Counted from the stretch's first letter, positions 33,996-46,580 are shown. The stretch: DNA of 64,000 bases from Lojkania enalia (GCA_010094045.1 ML986585.1:547270-611269); one strand, 5' to 3'. Notes: generated by a model not told the origin, from the letters alone. Program-made: numbers and translations.

Positions 33996-36900
33996 ATGGG
34001 TCAAGCGTTCTCCTTAACAACTCTTTCGGCCGGTTCTGCTGGTATTAGCGAGCTATCTGATCTCCAATATGAGAGGCCTCTAGGAACCGCACGGTTCATG
34101 AAGGCCGTAAGAGCACGGCATAAAGATGGTTTGGTGGTCGCAAAGGTGGTGATGAAACCGTATGCGGACCTTAATTTCGAAGAATATGTGAAACGACTAA
34201 TAGGTTTGTTCCCTCATGGATATTTTGGAAGCATTTTGTGTTGACCATGCCTATAGAAGAGAGGAAGTTACTTGTTGATGTCCCGAATGCGCTCGGCTAT
34301 CATCGCATACTTGAGACAGGCACGGGTGGTTATCTTGTACGGCAGTATATTCACAGCTCATTATATGATAGGCTAAGGTAGACTTTTGTGCAAAGCCATT
34401 TATATAACGCTAACCTCGAATAGTACACGTCCATTTCTTGAGGAGATCGAGAAGAAATGGCTGTCATTTCAGCTCTTATGTGCAGTTCGGGATTGCCACT
34501 CCCGTGGCATATACCATGGGGATATCAAAACCGAAAACGTCCTTGTCACTTCGTGGAACTGGTTATACTTGACCGACTTCTCGTCTTCGTTCAAGCCGGC
34601 GTATTTGCCCGAAGACAATCCTGCTGACTTCTCATTCTATTTCGACATGTCTGGACGTCGAACATGCTACCTAGCTCCTGAGCGATTTCTTCCTCCCGGG
34701 GTCCAGCCGGAGGGCGAACAAGTGGTAACCTGGGCCATGGACATCTTTAGTGTGGGTTGCGTAATCGCTGAGCTCTTCCTGGAAGCTCCAATCTTCTCTT
34801 TGAGTCAACTCTTCAAGTACCGACAGAATGAGTATGATCCGGTTCATTCCCATCTGAGCAAGGTTCAAGATGCTAATATCCGGGATCTTGTTACTCACAT
34901 GATTCAGTTAGACCCTAATTCGAGGCTATCAGCCGAGGATTACTTGAAATATTGGCAGGGCAAAGCCTTCCCTCGGTACTTCTATGGGTTCCTTCAGCAG
35001 TATATGCATTCTATCACAGACCCGTCTTCGGGCCGAAAGCCTGTAACCACAGTCTCTGAACACCTTGGCGAGCCAGATGAGCGGATAGAGCAAATATATC
35101 ATGACTTCGACAAGATTTCGGTCCTCCTTTCCGGAAATGATGCAAATGAACTTTCAAACATGCAGCACGTACCCCCGAAACCGGGAAGTAAGATTTTCCC
35201 ATTGTACGTTGATATTCCGAACTATCAACACCGAGCTTCTCCAACGCCAAGCCTCTCTATGGATGATGGAAATCTAATATTTCTCACCATTGTTGTATCG
35301 TGCCTTCGGGGAACAGCAAGGGCCTCTGCTCGCCTCAGAGGCTTTGAACTTCTATTGGCTTTCTCGGAACGACTTACCGACGAGGCGAAACTAGACCGCG
35401 TTGTTCCGTATGTTTCGTACATGTTGAAAGACAAGTCGGAGCTTGTTCAAATCGCTGCGTTAAGAACAATGACGCAAATCTTAGCGATGGTCCAAGTCGT
35501 TTCACCCATCAATGCAATAATCTTCCCCGAATACATCCTACGCCAGCTAGAGAACTGTTTCCTTGACTCACCAGTTCCAGCGAGTCCGCTCGTTCGGACA
35601 CACTACGCATGGTGCATTGGCACCCTAGCTACGACGGCTGCAAGATATTTAGACATGATCCAGGCCCTCCGCATCGACGGAACATTCTCAACAAATGACC
35701 CCGAGGCAGAAGACGACTCCTTAACCTCGTCAGCACACAGAAATCAGTTTGATTCGGATCGACAAAATCTGCTAGAGAAGTTCGAGCGTCACGTTAAGAC
35801 TCTACTTACAGACCCTGAAGCATCTGTTCGTCGAGCAATGCTCAAATCAGTGGCTGATCTCTGCGTTTTCTTTGGCAGTCCTAGGGCCAATGATGTCGTA
35901 CTTAGCCATTTAAATACGTATCTGAACGACCGTGATTGGATGCTCAAGTGTGCTTTCTTCGACGCGATTGTCGGCGTTGCAGTATTCGTCGGTAGTGCAA
36001 GTCTGGAAGGTTATATACTTCCTTTAATGGTTCAGGCCTTGACTGATCCTGAAGAATTTGTCGTAGAGAAGGTTATAAGGGCGTTCTCAGCGATAGCCGA
36101 GCTCGGTCTATTTCAGAGATCAAAGACGTGGGAACTAGTAGATATTGTCGCCCGTCTAACTATGCATCCAAATATTTGGATCAGAGAAGCTGCTGCGCAG
36201 TTTATCTCCACTGCGTCCAAGTATCTCACGGTAGCCGATACACACAGCATTCTCATAAATCTCATCAAACCGTACCTCAAAGTCATCCCTTCGGAGTTCT
36301 CTGAGCTCCGAATTCTTGACTCTCTAAAAAAGCCGTTGCCAAGGCTCATTCTGGATATGGCTTCAAACTGGGCTATCCAAGCAGAGAAGGGTTTATTCTG
36401 GGTCCAGTCGAGGCAACAGCAAACCTTCACATTTGGCTCAATGGATGATGCCATTCTCTCAATATCAGGGAGAGAATTAGACCCGAAAGTCTTACAACGG
36501 ATCCCGAGGAACGATGAAGATGATCAGTGGCTGCGGAAGCTACGGAATGCTGGCATGAATCAGGAAGATGACTTCAAGCTCGTTGCTCTCCGAGAATTCA
36601 TCTGGAGAGTGGTTCATCGTCGCCGAACAGATGGTAGAGGTTTCTCTCAATCACGGTACAATAACATCGTTGCATTGAAAGATCTTGGCATAGTGCCGCA
36701 GACCGTGCTCTTCGAGAGTACCGCACGCCAAGTAGTTGAGCAGGAGATAAAATCAAAGCCACTCAAGGAAGATCAAGCTCAACCTCGGACAATCACAGAT
36801 GCTTTACGAGACGCGTCAACAACCGATTCGGATGCACCCGCCATCAATAAATTAAACCAAAACGAATCTCAGGCTGAACGAAATGCTCGTCATAGCCGAC

Positions 36901-38744
36901 CGAAACTTTCATCGTCTCCTACCGATTTACGCTCTAGCCATGATTCACCACGGTCAGATGCTGATTCACGTCGAAGTTCTCTCCAGGTCCCAAGTACAGC
37001 CGATAATCACTTTGCCCAAAGCTCTTTAGGAGCTGGAGATCACTATCACTCACTTCAGCACAGACACAGCGCAATAAGTCTCCTTAATAAAGGAGACAAA
37101 GCTCTAGCTGAAACCGGTACCACATCTGCAAATGCATTCGGCCGGGTTGACGGTGCCACAGGACGAGAAACATCCCACTCTCGACAGCCCATTTCGCCTT
37201 TAGCCACAGAGCATCATTATCGGAGTCCATCTCGGATTCGATTTAAAGATGCGCACAATTATACCGGGAACGACCCAACCGTTCTAAAGCTCCTTGATTC
37301 TATTCTTCTTGAGAAGTTACCTCCGGATGAGATGGAGTTTGGACCGCTGATACAACCAGCGCGACCTCAGCCAATCAAGCATAAAGATAATCATCAATCA
37401 CCTGTCGGAGTCCCATGGAGGCCAGAGGGTATTCTCGTGGCAACATTTGGCGAACATACGGCTGCGGTTAACCGAATCCTAGTAGCGCCAGATCATTCCT
37501 TCTTCATCACCGGATCCGATGATGGAAGCGTCAAGGTGTGGGACACTTCCCGCTTAGAGCGCAACGTAAGCCGACGGTCGCGACAAACGTATAGGCTTAG
37601 TGATGGTGCAAAAGTCACTAGTCTTGTTTTTGTCGAACAAACATATTGCTTTGTAGCGACAGGCAGCGATGGAAGCGTTCATGTAGTTCGAGTGGACTAT
37701 CGTCAAAGTCATGATGGCTCTGGAAAATTTGGAAGACTTCGAGTGTTGCGCGAGTACCAGATCCCCAATGGAGATTATGCAATTTGGTCTGATCATTACA
37801 AGGATGACACCAAATCAGTTCTCTTACTGGCGACAAATACCTCGAAAGTGCTTGCTCTTGAATTAAGAACAGTGTCGGAGCTCTTCACCCTCAAAAATCC
37901 TCCTGATCATGGGACACCTACATGCTTTGTTGTCGACAGAAAGCATCACTGGTTGCTACTCGGGACATCCCACGGTGTTCTAGATTTGTGGGATCTCCGA
38001 TTCAAACTGCGGCTGAAGACATTCCTGTTCAATGGCGCCTCGCCTATACATAGACTGCTTCTTCCTAAGCTCAGGACAAAGAGATTGTACATTGCTGGCG
38101 GGACTGGCCAAGGCGAGGTAACTATATGGGACCTAGAGAAGCTCGTCTGTAAAGAGGTTTATCGTACAGGTACCAGCAAAGACATGAAAGCAAAGAGTAC
38201 TACCCTCATCGACTTGGATGATGAAAAGCCGGGGGGCATGCTAGGTCGTTTTGCGAATGCTTCGATTGAACCAATGGCTAACGGAATCCCCGACCGTGGC
38301 ATTCGAGCTTTAGTTGTTGCTTCCCAGACCACGGATGACAAGGGCGACACGAAACATATGTTCCTTCTCACTGCCGGTCCTGACTGGAAGGTGCGATACT
38401 GGGACACGAATAGAGCAGAGGGATCAATGGTTGTTAGCGGTCTTGAAGCCGATGAAGCAAAACCACAGTACAGCACCAGCCAACCGAGTCTGGAAACCAT
38501 TGTAGTCACTGAGCGATTATCCCAGCCTCAGAGCCAGGCGTCCTCTGGAAGGGATAGTAGGTCCTCTGGCAGCCCAAGCAAGAGTCGCAGTCACAAATCC
38601 TCCAGGTCTGGCTTGATCTCACTACAGCAACAACATTTGCTCAAAAGTCATCTTGATACTGTGTTGGATGTCGCTTTGATTGAGCAGCCGTACGGCATGG
38701 TCATTTCGGCCGATAGGTCTGGCATTATTTACATGTTCATGTAG
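33996..38744 (+). CDS. VPS15: Serine/threonine kinase-like Vps15 (PI3-kinase regulatory subunit)
   Basis: Three exons, 33996-34203, 34257-34377 and 34424-38744, encode 1,549 residues. Vps15 anchors and activates the Vps34 phosphatidylinositol 3-kinase in autophagy and endosomal sorting. Seen: the myristoylation site MGQAFSLTTLS; a kinase domain at about 25-310 with HGDIKTEN (Asp143) in place of HRD and DFS at about 160 in place of DFG, both usual for Vps15; CYLAPERFLPPG; HEAT-type helical repeats at about 400-740 (including DPEASVRRAMLKSVADLC); a Ser-rich linker at about 870-1010; and C-terminal WD40 repeats from about 1120 (FITGSDDGSVKVWD, LLLGTSHGVLDLWDL, GEVTIWDLEKL). Both introns (53 and 46 nt) fall in the N-terminal kinase region. 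The start is fixed by the myristoyl motif. Confidence 0.96.
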
Positions 38745-39338
38745 GTTGGTCGATGTTCTGGAGTTAGGCAAGGCACGTAGATACCTAAGTAGCTAGATCA
38801 GGATACCGAATCGTCTTTCTCTTTAAGCATGTCAACACAATCTGTTTCGTAGCACCTGCTGTATCAGTGTGCAGGATCTCTTAAGCTAATCGGCCAACCT
38901 TAAGACAAATAACTCATTTGCCTTAGAAGCAAGGACTCGCATTTTCGCATGCGACTTCCCATTCTAGATCTTATCACTTTCTATATCGATTAGCATGCAG
39001 CCGGGAACTGGTGCCAGACTTTCAATAAGGCAAATGTGGCTTGACCGGTCAGCGCGGAAGTAATTTGTACACATGCGGCCTCGCGTGTCTTTGCATATGG
39101 TATCAACACACCGGATCTTTTGTCAAACATAAATTTTTCTCCTCAGTTATCTAGCTTGGTGCGACGCTTTAGGCAACGATTTTATTCCAGTCATTGCGGT
39201 GATAGCTCTATGACGCACACTTTGGTTAGATTATAGATGTGAGAACCTGAAATATTGAAAGCCCTAACAAATTAGAATACATTTGAAAGAGCGGTGACCA
39301 ATCACAGGAGGAAACTATAGGTGAACACGAACATCTAC
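38745..39338. other. Intergenic VPS15 - zinc-finger-like gene
   Basis: 594 bp of AT-leaning sequence without long open frames. It holds the VPS15 3' end and the upstream region of the next gene. No RNA gene seen. Confidence 0.5.
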
Positions 39339-39998
39339 ATGGCATCAGCCTCATCTAACATCCACCTTAGATCAAACCACGCCCCTATCATATCATCAAA
39401 ATCCAAAATGCCATACTGCCACACTTGCGGTGAGGTCTTCGAAGGCCGCGGCATATACTGTATCTACCACATTCCGCGCGCCTTCAACAAAACCCCAGAC
39501 CCGCAAAACACCTACTACGCCACAGAGAGCCCGTCAAACGTTAAATACCGAACAAATAAATACCGCTCTAACGGCTACGACACCTCCAACACCGGCCTCA
39601 GCTCCTTTCCCTCCACGCACATTTACCTGCCCACTCTCCAAGCCGCGGCCACCCAATTCCAATCCCTAGCCACCGACTACACAATCAACAACATGACTTT
39701 CCACATATCTCCCTCCGGTACACGCAGCATCCAAGTGTCCGCAAACAAGGACCGCGAGCAGTGCTACGTGTGCAAGAAATGGTTCCCGGATAGAAGAAGG
39801 TTGGAGCAGCATCAGTGGGAGTTAGGATCAGGGTGCGAGATCCATGAGATGTGTTTTTCGAAGGAGGAGGAACATTACCACGGGACAATGTTCCGGCATG
39901 ATAGATGTTTTGTTAGGGGGTGCGCGAGTATTTATCGGAGGGAAGGCGGGTGGAAGAGTGGGGTTGTTGAGAACCATGTTAGGGAGTGGCATCAATGA
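39339..39998 (+). CDS. Small zinc-finger-like protein of unknown function
   Basis: A single exon of 219 residues beginning MASASSNIHLRS. I do not recognise the family. Cysteine and histidine clusters are spaced like zinc-binding sites: YCHTCG plus YCIYH at about 26-43; CYVCKKWF plus a downstream HQWELGSGCEIH at about 142-172; and CFVRGC plus NHVREWH at 190-218, a C2H2-like arrangement closing the protein. The middle is Ser/Thr/Asn-rich. Its GC content is higher than the AT-rich island that follows, and the frame is open end to end. A second ATG at codon 24 (MPYCHTCG) is a possible alternative start. Nucleic-acid or protein binding is an inference from the fingers only. Confidence 0.65.
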   Translation: MASASSNIHLRSNHAPIISSKSKMPYCHTCGEVFEGRGIYCIYHIPRAFNKTPDPQNTYYATESPSNVKYRTNKYRSNGYDTSNTGLSSFPSTHIYLPTLQAAATQFQSLATDYTINNMTFHISPSGTRSIQVSANKDREQCYVCKKWFPDRRRLEQHQWELGSGCEIHEMCFSKEEEHYHGTMFRHDRCFVRGCASIYRREGGWKSGVVENHVREWHQ

Positions 39999-42900
39999 TT
40001 CTGGATTGACGGCTTTTTTGCATTGGCTTCCTTTTGATGGGTTTTTATTTTTTTTTTTTTTTTTTTTGTTAGGGCTACATCGGATGTGGCGGTATGGCTG
40101 GTTGGGTCATTGGGTGCAAAGAGCTGGAGGATATTTAGTGCCCAGAGTTCCAATTTTGCGATTAGAAAGACAGAATATGTTCTCTTATTTCTTTATCAAT
40201 CGCCAGCCAATTAGTGGATGACTCTTGCGCGCTAGGGAGCTGAGGAAATGCGCCATCATCGAGTCGATAGGACGGATCTTGACAAATTACTTCATGAGTC
40301 TTAATAGAGGTTATACAATCTCAACCATAGCCAAGTGCGCGCGTGTCCAAGATATGAAAGAAATATTGTGTTATGGAGAACTAGATTCTAAAATAATACA
40401 ATGGAGTTGATATCTAGGATCTATAGAAAGATATCTCTCGGCTTCGCCAGGAGGCTAGGAAATTCTACTGCTAATGAACGATCTGTTATTGTAAAACCAC
40501 CGATACTGGAAAGCAACACTATTTGAAATACATTTTTGCTTGCAGAACTTATGGTATAAGAATTTTCAAATCGATAACCTCGTGCTTTTGACATTGAGAT
40601 GAACTCCAGATCAAAGTACATCGTCCGAAAGAGGTCACGTGAAATTGTTGCGTAAACTCCTCTTGATACCAATTAAGATTCGACTACGAAACTCAATACC
40701 CAAATGCATTCTGTTCTAATATTTCAAAGGGACTAATCTAGTGCATCAGAGCTTGAATATACTCTCCCTGCATCCATAACGACCATCCGCACAAGCCTAG
40801 CATCATTCTTCACGGTATGCTCGCCTGGTATAAGATCTGAATATGGCTTAGCAATCGTTGCTGACATCGAGCGCTATCGTGTACCTAGATGACGTCATTC
40901 TTTACCGCGTAGAATCTGGCGCTAAGTCTTTTACCATTGCCACATATGTAATCCTAGTATGGGCTAACCTATCATCTCCTACGTTTCAGAGCTCAACTCT
41001 ATTATCGATTGTGAAATCAGTCGATTTGCAACACTTTAGATTTATTCTCTCATGCCAAAGACTCGGTGCACGTGGCCTACTTAATCATTAGCTTCCATGA
41101 CGAATACTACAATAAAGGTCGTGGCCAGCCTCAGACACCCTATTATCTACTTGTTTTATGTGAGACTCGTTCTCATTAGCTGAACAATTATTGCATGCTT
41201 GGCATTTCTGACAAGGTCACCAGTGCGGTACACTAGAGAAGTGTTAAGAATATGTCACAAAGAAACACTGTTCATCCACCTAGAATATCCAGCATAAACA
41301 CAAGGAACGTTTATTCCCGATCAAAATGTCTTGAAAGGGCTCTCCTTCCTACATTTTGGCTCACCATTGTCGTTAGATAACCAGCAAGTTTGGAGACGGG
41401 GGATACAACGTGCGCGGCCTACTTTTCCCGGAGCTCTGTGAGCTACCACTAGCCTAAGCTCAGTAATTATGGCTGCTGAAAAAGAGGAGAGTGATTATTA
41501 CGCACCATATACTCATCCAGTCCGCAGAATCAGCGTGAAAAGATTAGCGTGTCGTTCGATGACTCGTGAGAACTCTTAAAGAAAGCTCATACGGCCTCGG
41601 ATGGTCTCGACATGCCCTACGTTCTGTTTAGATTGGCTCTATTGATCTTAAATTATCTCTTTTCATAGATCCTCCATAATCGGCAAGAAAGTACCCAAAC
41701 GTTTGGAGATCTTCCACTACAGTAAATTCTAGAGTTGTCTTACCTCTCTATATGCCTTTGGCAAAGCTTGCAATACAGTGACCGTTATGGCCAAAATATC
41801 CCCTCAGTAAGGAGACATAACAAATTCAGTCCCCTAAGCACTAGTTCAAATGCTATTTGTAACACATGCCTACGTTGCATAGGAGAACAAAACACATCAA
41901 GTACTTCAAACTTCAAACGCAACACACCCTACTTACTAGTCCAATGGGTTACTATAGTAGACGGAACTTTCACTAGGGGTTTATCTCGGACGTTATTCGG
42001 GATACTAGCAACATGCCAACTTTGTGCCCAAAATAGATATGCTAGAGGCTCTAGGTTAATACATGGGTAATTAGCTAGACCTAGAGACACTTGATTATGG
42101 TGTTTTCGAACCTCACGATAATATGCAAAACCTCGTCACTTTTTTTTACAAAATTTCCACCTTCCTTGAGACGACATAGGAAGATTAAAAAAGGGTCCGT
42201 AATGCTAACCCTCTTATTTACCGTCGTTACATGTTACCCAAGCAATGATATTTGTATGCTTCGGCAAGACCTTTGAACAGTTTTTGGTGAAGTTTTTGCG
42301 CCTGGGTTCGACAAGAAGGCAGGAAGACTTCTTCAATTATGCTTAGATAAGTATTTTAGTAAATGTCAATAGTTACCTATAAGCTATATACATGTCCAAA
42401 CACATGGTCGCGGATGCCCAGCGTACACCGTGCTCCAACCTTCTCAGCCTAACAACACGTTCAATTCAGACATTACGCCTTATAATATGTGAGGTATCTA
42501 TAAATTTATCAGTCACATTTGTATTGTATTGTGCGTTAAAATTAATGAAATAATATATCGTCTCACTTTTCTCATACGAAATACCCGTACTATTCTAAGC
42601 ACATGCCAGCCTATTCGGACTCCCAATAGAGCCAGCGATACTTTTGACTTAGAACAGCTGCATTTCACTGGCTCATGAAAGCCTTTATACCCACCAATTC
42701 TCCGTAGCCCTTTCGAGGCCACTGCTATTCTCCCCTAGAATAACTTTTATCTTCACAGTTACTTTAAAGCTTATACTTTGGACCTCATCAATGATAAGCT
42801 ACTTATTATTCGGATTTTATCGATCTAGAGCGTATCTTGAAAGGGGATATTCGCCACCAGACAGCTACTGCCTTTTTCATGGGCTGGCGACTTTTAGAGC

Positions 42901-43513
42901 CACAGACCAGCTTAAGGGGCTCATTAGAGTTGGATGTGCTCGAAAATATCTATCAATTGACTACATTTGAAGATACAGATCTATACCTTGCACTCATGGC
43001 TAATGAACAAATTCCGTTCTTACATCATCCCTTCCTCTTAACGCCTACGACTCCCTGAAATGCCCTCTACTAGGTGATCATTGCTAGACCATACAACGGG
43101 GTAAAAGGTCTCGTACAATGGAGACTGATCTACTTCTTTGTCACAAATGCGAATGGGATTCTTTCGATGAAAGAATCCGAATTTTAAATTAATTCGACGG
43201 TCCAAAACATGAGAACATACTCGTTTCCCAATTATAGCCTTAGAATTCTTTCAACCCTATATTGTGTAGCGATGGGGTTTGATACATTCATCTTTGAATT
43301 TCATATTGAAAAAATATATGGACCAATATCGGCGAAGTCGACGACGTCGACGGCGAGGGACTTAGTATACTGCTTTGCCTCAGTGAAAGCGGGATAAAAC
43401 AAACTAGGACGGGAAATAACTTCTCTGCATGACATTCTGAGAACATCTGTCTTAGTTATAGAAGGTGATGCGCACTGTAACTGCTATTTTGAAATCTAGA
43501 TAGCGATCTCAAT
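39999..43513. other. AT-rich gene-poor island II (left part)
   Basis: 3.5 kb of low-GC DNA with frequent stops. It starts with a T20 run at 40048-40067, directly after the zinc-finger-like gene. Open frames such as those near 41.7-42.1 kb and 42.8-43.1 kb show no motif. No terminal repeats or transposase/reverse-transcriptase motifs were recognised; heavy mutation could hide them. Confidence 0.5.
40048..40067. repeat. Homopolymer T20
   Basis: A T run 50 bases downstream of the zinc-finger-like gene's stop codon, similar in position to the T25 run after IML1. Confidence 0.85.
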
Positions 43514-44598
43514 TTGCTAACGACACCTACCAAAGAAAACCTCGGTTGGAAAAGAACGAAACCCGAATCCGAATTTCCGGGATGCACGCCACTTATAATA
43601 GCTGCTTTGGGCACGGAGGTCATCGTAGTAGAAGAACTACCGCTTGCCGGGGACGATCCTAATTCTGCAAACGAGGTAGGTTTGATAGTTCTGATGTGTA
43701 TCTCCGATTGTAAAGACGCTACCAGCGAAATCTTCGGCGAAATCGTCTACTATAGCGCATATATCAACCGCAATAACAAGTATGGACACACGCCCCTTCT
43801 GTCAGTGGTTAGAATTAGGCTGTTCGAGGTCGTGGGTTTGCTTCTATCCAAGGGTGCGGACATGAGTACGACGGCTCCCTTCAGGCTCAATCTAGTACCC
43901 GGCAAGGAAGCAAGTATTTTTAGTCTTTTAGCATGGAAGGATGAACCATTTGAGGACGAGAGGGATAAGGCATTACTCTTTTTGCCAGAGATGTCTTCTC
44001 TCTAGACGATACAAAAATACAGCTACTTCTCGATGAAGGGGAAATAGAGGAGTGTGTCGCGTATTAGGCAGTATTAATTGCTAAGGCAGATATTGGTGTA
44101 TTGAAGGAGGGCAAGTGGCCTACCTGACTAGAGGCTGGCAGTGGTGAGACTAAATAGGCCTGATAAGACAGGCTAGCTGTAATAGAATAGTAGAAACACG
44201 TGACAGAGTGTAAGCTCCTTCATTACCGTTCATGGCACAAATTGCTACTTTGCGTATCGGCGCTAATATCTAGGGGCGTGTCTGTGAATGCTAAGAAATA
44301 TGTGTATATCCGAGAATCCGACAGGGATGTAGATATTGACATAAAAGCCTCTTGGTATGAGACTCCCCTTGATACTGCCATTAAAGCTAAAGAGTCGGTA
44401 TTAAAAGATATGGCAGACATGCGGATATTAAAATTTCGAGAGAGCGAAGACCTGTTGAAAAAGTCAGAAAGGATCATACATCTATTGGCAGAAGCAGGCG
44501 CAATTACAACATCTGGTGACAAAATGCGATGCAACTTTGTCTTTGATAAGAGCTACTTCGGAAAAGTTGGGTTTTATAAGGCACTAAGGGAGTACTAG
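43514..44598 (+). pseudogene. Ankyrin-repeat protein gene, broken by stops and a frameshift
   Basis: The first frame has ankyrin-like units: GCTPLIIAALGTE, a degraded DDPNSANEVGL, then NRNNKYGHTPLLSVV with VGLLLSKGADM (43514-44005). A one-base shift in a T run near 43978 leads into the frame ARDVFSLDDTKIQLLLDEGE. That frame continues, through in-frame TAG, TGA and TAA codons, to a second open part at 44200-44598 with LISRGVSVNAKK, YETPLDTAIKAK and IIHLLAEAGAI, again ankyrin-like. At least six of the internal stops stand where CAG, CAA or CGA would keep a plausible protein. The frame ends at 44596-44598. Upstream exons were not found. Intact function is unlikely. Confidence 0.6.
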
Positions 44599-44930
44599 AC
44601 ATTTTAACATGTCTCCGATCAAGAGCACAAATTAATGTGTGAGATATATTAATTGAACAAAATGATTCATGTTGACTTTGTTAATTTCTTATTAGTCCAA
44701 TCAGAACGGGGGTTCGTAGTGAAATCAAGAAAGGGTTGCAGCATTGCCATGTCCAAAACGTACGAGGTCATAGGCCCAAGCTTCCACTCCAGTTCCTCAA
44801 TCCGCAACATATCCTGAACGAGAAACACCAAAACAATATAGTAGCTTACTCATTCCCGAATCCAAGTTGTGGAACAGGACGATATCGCTCTCTCCTTAAC
44901 AGGAAGAAAACCGCGTGTCAAAAAGACAGT
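44599..44930. other. Short AT-rich spacer between two pseudogenes
   Basis: 332 bp without a recognised feature. An open frame running into the next pseudogene has no motif before its ATG at 44931. Confidence 0.5.
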
Positions 44931-45420
44931 ATGCCTCCAAAAGAGCTAAGAATGAGCTACCACATCGGCCGCGGCGAGCAAGGCGTCCTAACACACAAAC
45001 GCTACTCATATGGCGCTTCAAAATTCTTTCCCATGGCACGCCAAAGTTCAAGGCAAATCTACTGGAGGTTCAGAGAATATGGCAAGCAAGGTGACTTTAT
45101 GGGCACGGATATGTGTAGGAAGTTTTTGTAGATGGTATGTGATATATTTATTTCTTTTCTATCCTACATGCGAGCTTTACGGCGCTGGGATATAATGTAG
45201 AATAAGAGAAACAGTGACAGAGGGGACGTCGTGGCTAATGAAAGAGGGAAGGGTATGACAGGAGTCAAACGCTACGCAAATCACGGAGGGCGCAAATACA
45301 ACCAAAAAAAAAAAAAAACCCAAACCCTTCGAGAAAAGCGATACTCATAAAGATGCAAAAGAGAGACTTGAGGCGTCAAACATTTTCAAAGAAATGTGGG
45401 AGAAGACCATAAGGCATTGA
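44931..45420 (+). pseudogene. DUF4385-like protein gene, broken
   Basis: From the ATG the frame reads MPPKELRMSYHIGRGEQGVL, a strong match to what I recall of the DUF4385 family (YxIGRGEQGVL, a conserved WRFR segment, KFLEYGKQGDFVGMDM, ARKFLQMG, RYANHKGGRKY). Here a small deletion and a shift after GVLT leave IWRFK in another frame. The original frame returns at PMARQSSRQIYWRFREYGKQ and GDFMGTDMCRKFL, and then hits TAG where CAG (Gln) is expected. A GT-AG intron from 45136 would join to GMTGVKRYANHGGRKY near 45250. An A15 run then shifts the frame again before KERLEASNIFKEMWEK and the stop at 45418-45420. Four lesions make it non-functional. DUF4385 has no settled function. Confidence 0.65.
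45304..45318. repeat. Homopolymer A15
   Basis: An A run inside the DUF4385-like pseudogene, at the position of one of its frameshifts; slippage there is the likely cause. Confidence 0.8.
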
Positions 45421-45950
45421 GGTTACTTAGAAAAGAAAGGGGAGTTTCTAAGGGAGTAGAAGGCATGAGATAGAATTCGGAAGAGAAGACTGAGGAAGAT
45501 AGTGGTACATGACAGAGTGTAAAGGTGTGTGCAGAGGATGTAGAATCTTCTACTTGGGTATTTAGGAGACAAGTAACCCTAACAAGACAGTTCATGGATA
45601 CGCAAATACGGTTATGTCGGGCTCTAATCTCGGTTGTCCTAGTCTCTCAAAGGATTGAAAATTCGGCGAGTAATACCGAGTACGATTGATACGCACGAGC
45701 AACGTCCGTGAACTGCATAGTCCGTAGTTCCAAGTACCTTCCTCTTAGGAATCAACGGACTTCTTTTGCCAGGAAGCCCACCCGGCCTTTTCTACATCAA
45801 ACTGCTCCTTTTTGTTTTTTGGAATGCATTCTCTCATGCATAGAGCCATGCCTGCGCGAGTATCAAATATACAAGATCTTCCGACTTCTTCGTAACAGGA
45901 TTTCCGAACGGAAAGCCGTAGACACTTGCGGTGGTCGACAAGCACCCCCC
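45421..45950. other. Spacer between DUF4385-like pseudogene and F-box-like gene
   Basis: 530 bp with no recognised gene. It should include the 3' end of the minus-strand F-box-like gene. Confidence 0.5.
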
Positions 45951-46580
45951 TCATAGCTCCCCCGCAATCCTCAACTTGGGCACCCCCGGCTCCAACGCAA
46001 CCGGAACCTCACTCTCCTTCCTTTCCCACTTTCCAAACTTGATCAGATGTGCGCAGCAATACTGGCTACTCAACGTCTCCATGGTGCCTCCCATCTCACT
46101 GAAAATCTCACAATTCTTCAATTTCTCCAACATCTTGCTGCTCTGAAGGTCTTGACTCTCGTTCCTGTCATAGAAGTACATTTGTCGTAGCAACTCGCGA
46201 TTCTCCTTGCCAATTGTTCTCAGCCAGCGAATCAAAAAATTCAGATCTGTGACGGTGGACTGGCAATAATGAGCACGGAAGATATTTTGTTTATAAAAGA
46301 TTGGGAGAGAAGCCAGCCTGATGAGGCGGCAGGTGCGGGTTAGAGCGGGCTGTTCTGGAGGTCGTATTGTTCCGTCTTCCCACATTTCTTCTTCGATCAC
46401 CCGCTCCTTCCATCGATTGCGAAAGGATGAGTTGCAGGGACAGTTGAGGAGAAGAACTTTGTTTTCAATAACTACCATCTCGTAGATGGCGAGCTGAAGT
46501 TCCATTGGTAGGTTGAAGAGGGAACATGCTCCGCGTTCAGGGCTGGTTTCCATGTTTGCATTGTGTACGGAAGCAGACAT
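45951..46580 (-). CDS. F-box-like / 2EXR-type protein of unknown function
   Basis: A single exon of 209 residues on the minus strand. The N-terminal part has the F-box/2EXR signature of many fungal paralogues: LFNLPMELQLAIYEMVV at about 21-37, then a variable loop and PALTRTCRLIRLASLPIFYK at about 78-97. The rest is helical and basic with no catalytic motif. Such proteins may act as substrate adaptors of SCF ubiquitin ligases, but no partner or target can be inferred. It borders the AT-rich island. The start is the first ATG (a second lies at codon 10). Confidence 0.72.
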   Translation of the reverse strand: MSASVHNANMETSPERGACSLFNLPMELQLAIYEMVVIENKVLLLNCPCNSSFRNRWKERVIEEEMWEDGTIRPPEQPALTRTCRLIRLASLPIFYKQNIFRAHYCQSTVTDLNFLIRWLRTIGKENRELLRQMYFYDRNESQDLQSSKMLEKLKNCEIFSEMGGTMETLSSQYCCAHLIKFGKWERKESEVPVALEPGVPKLRIAGEL

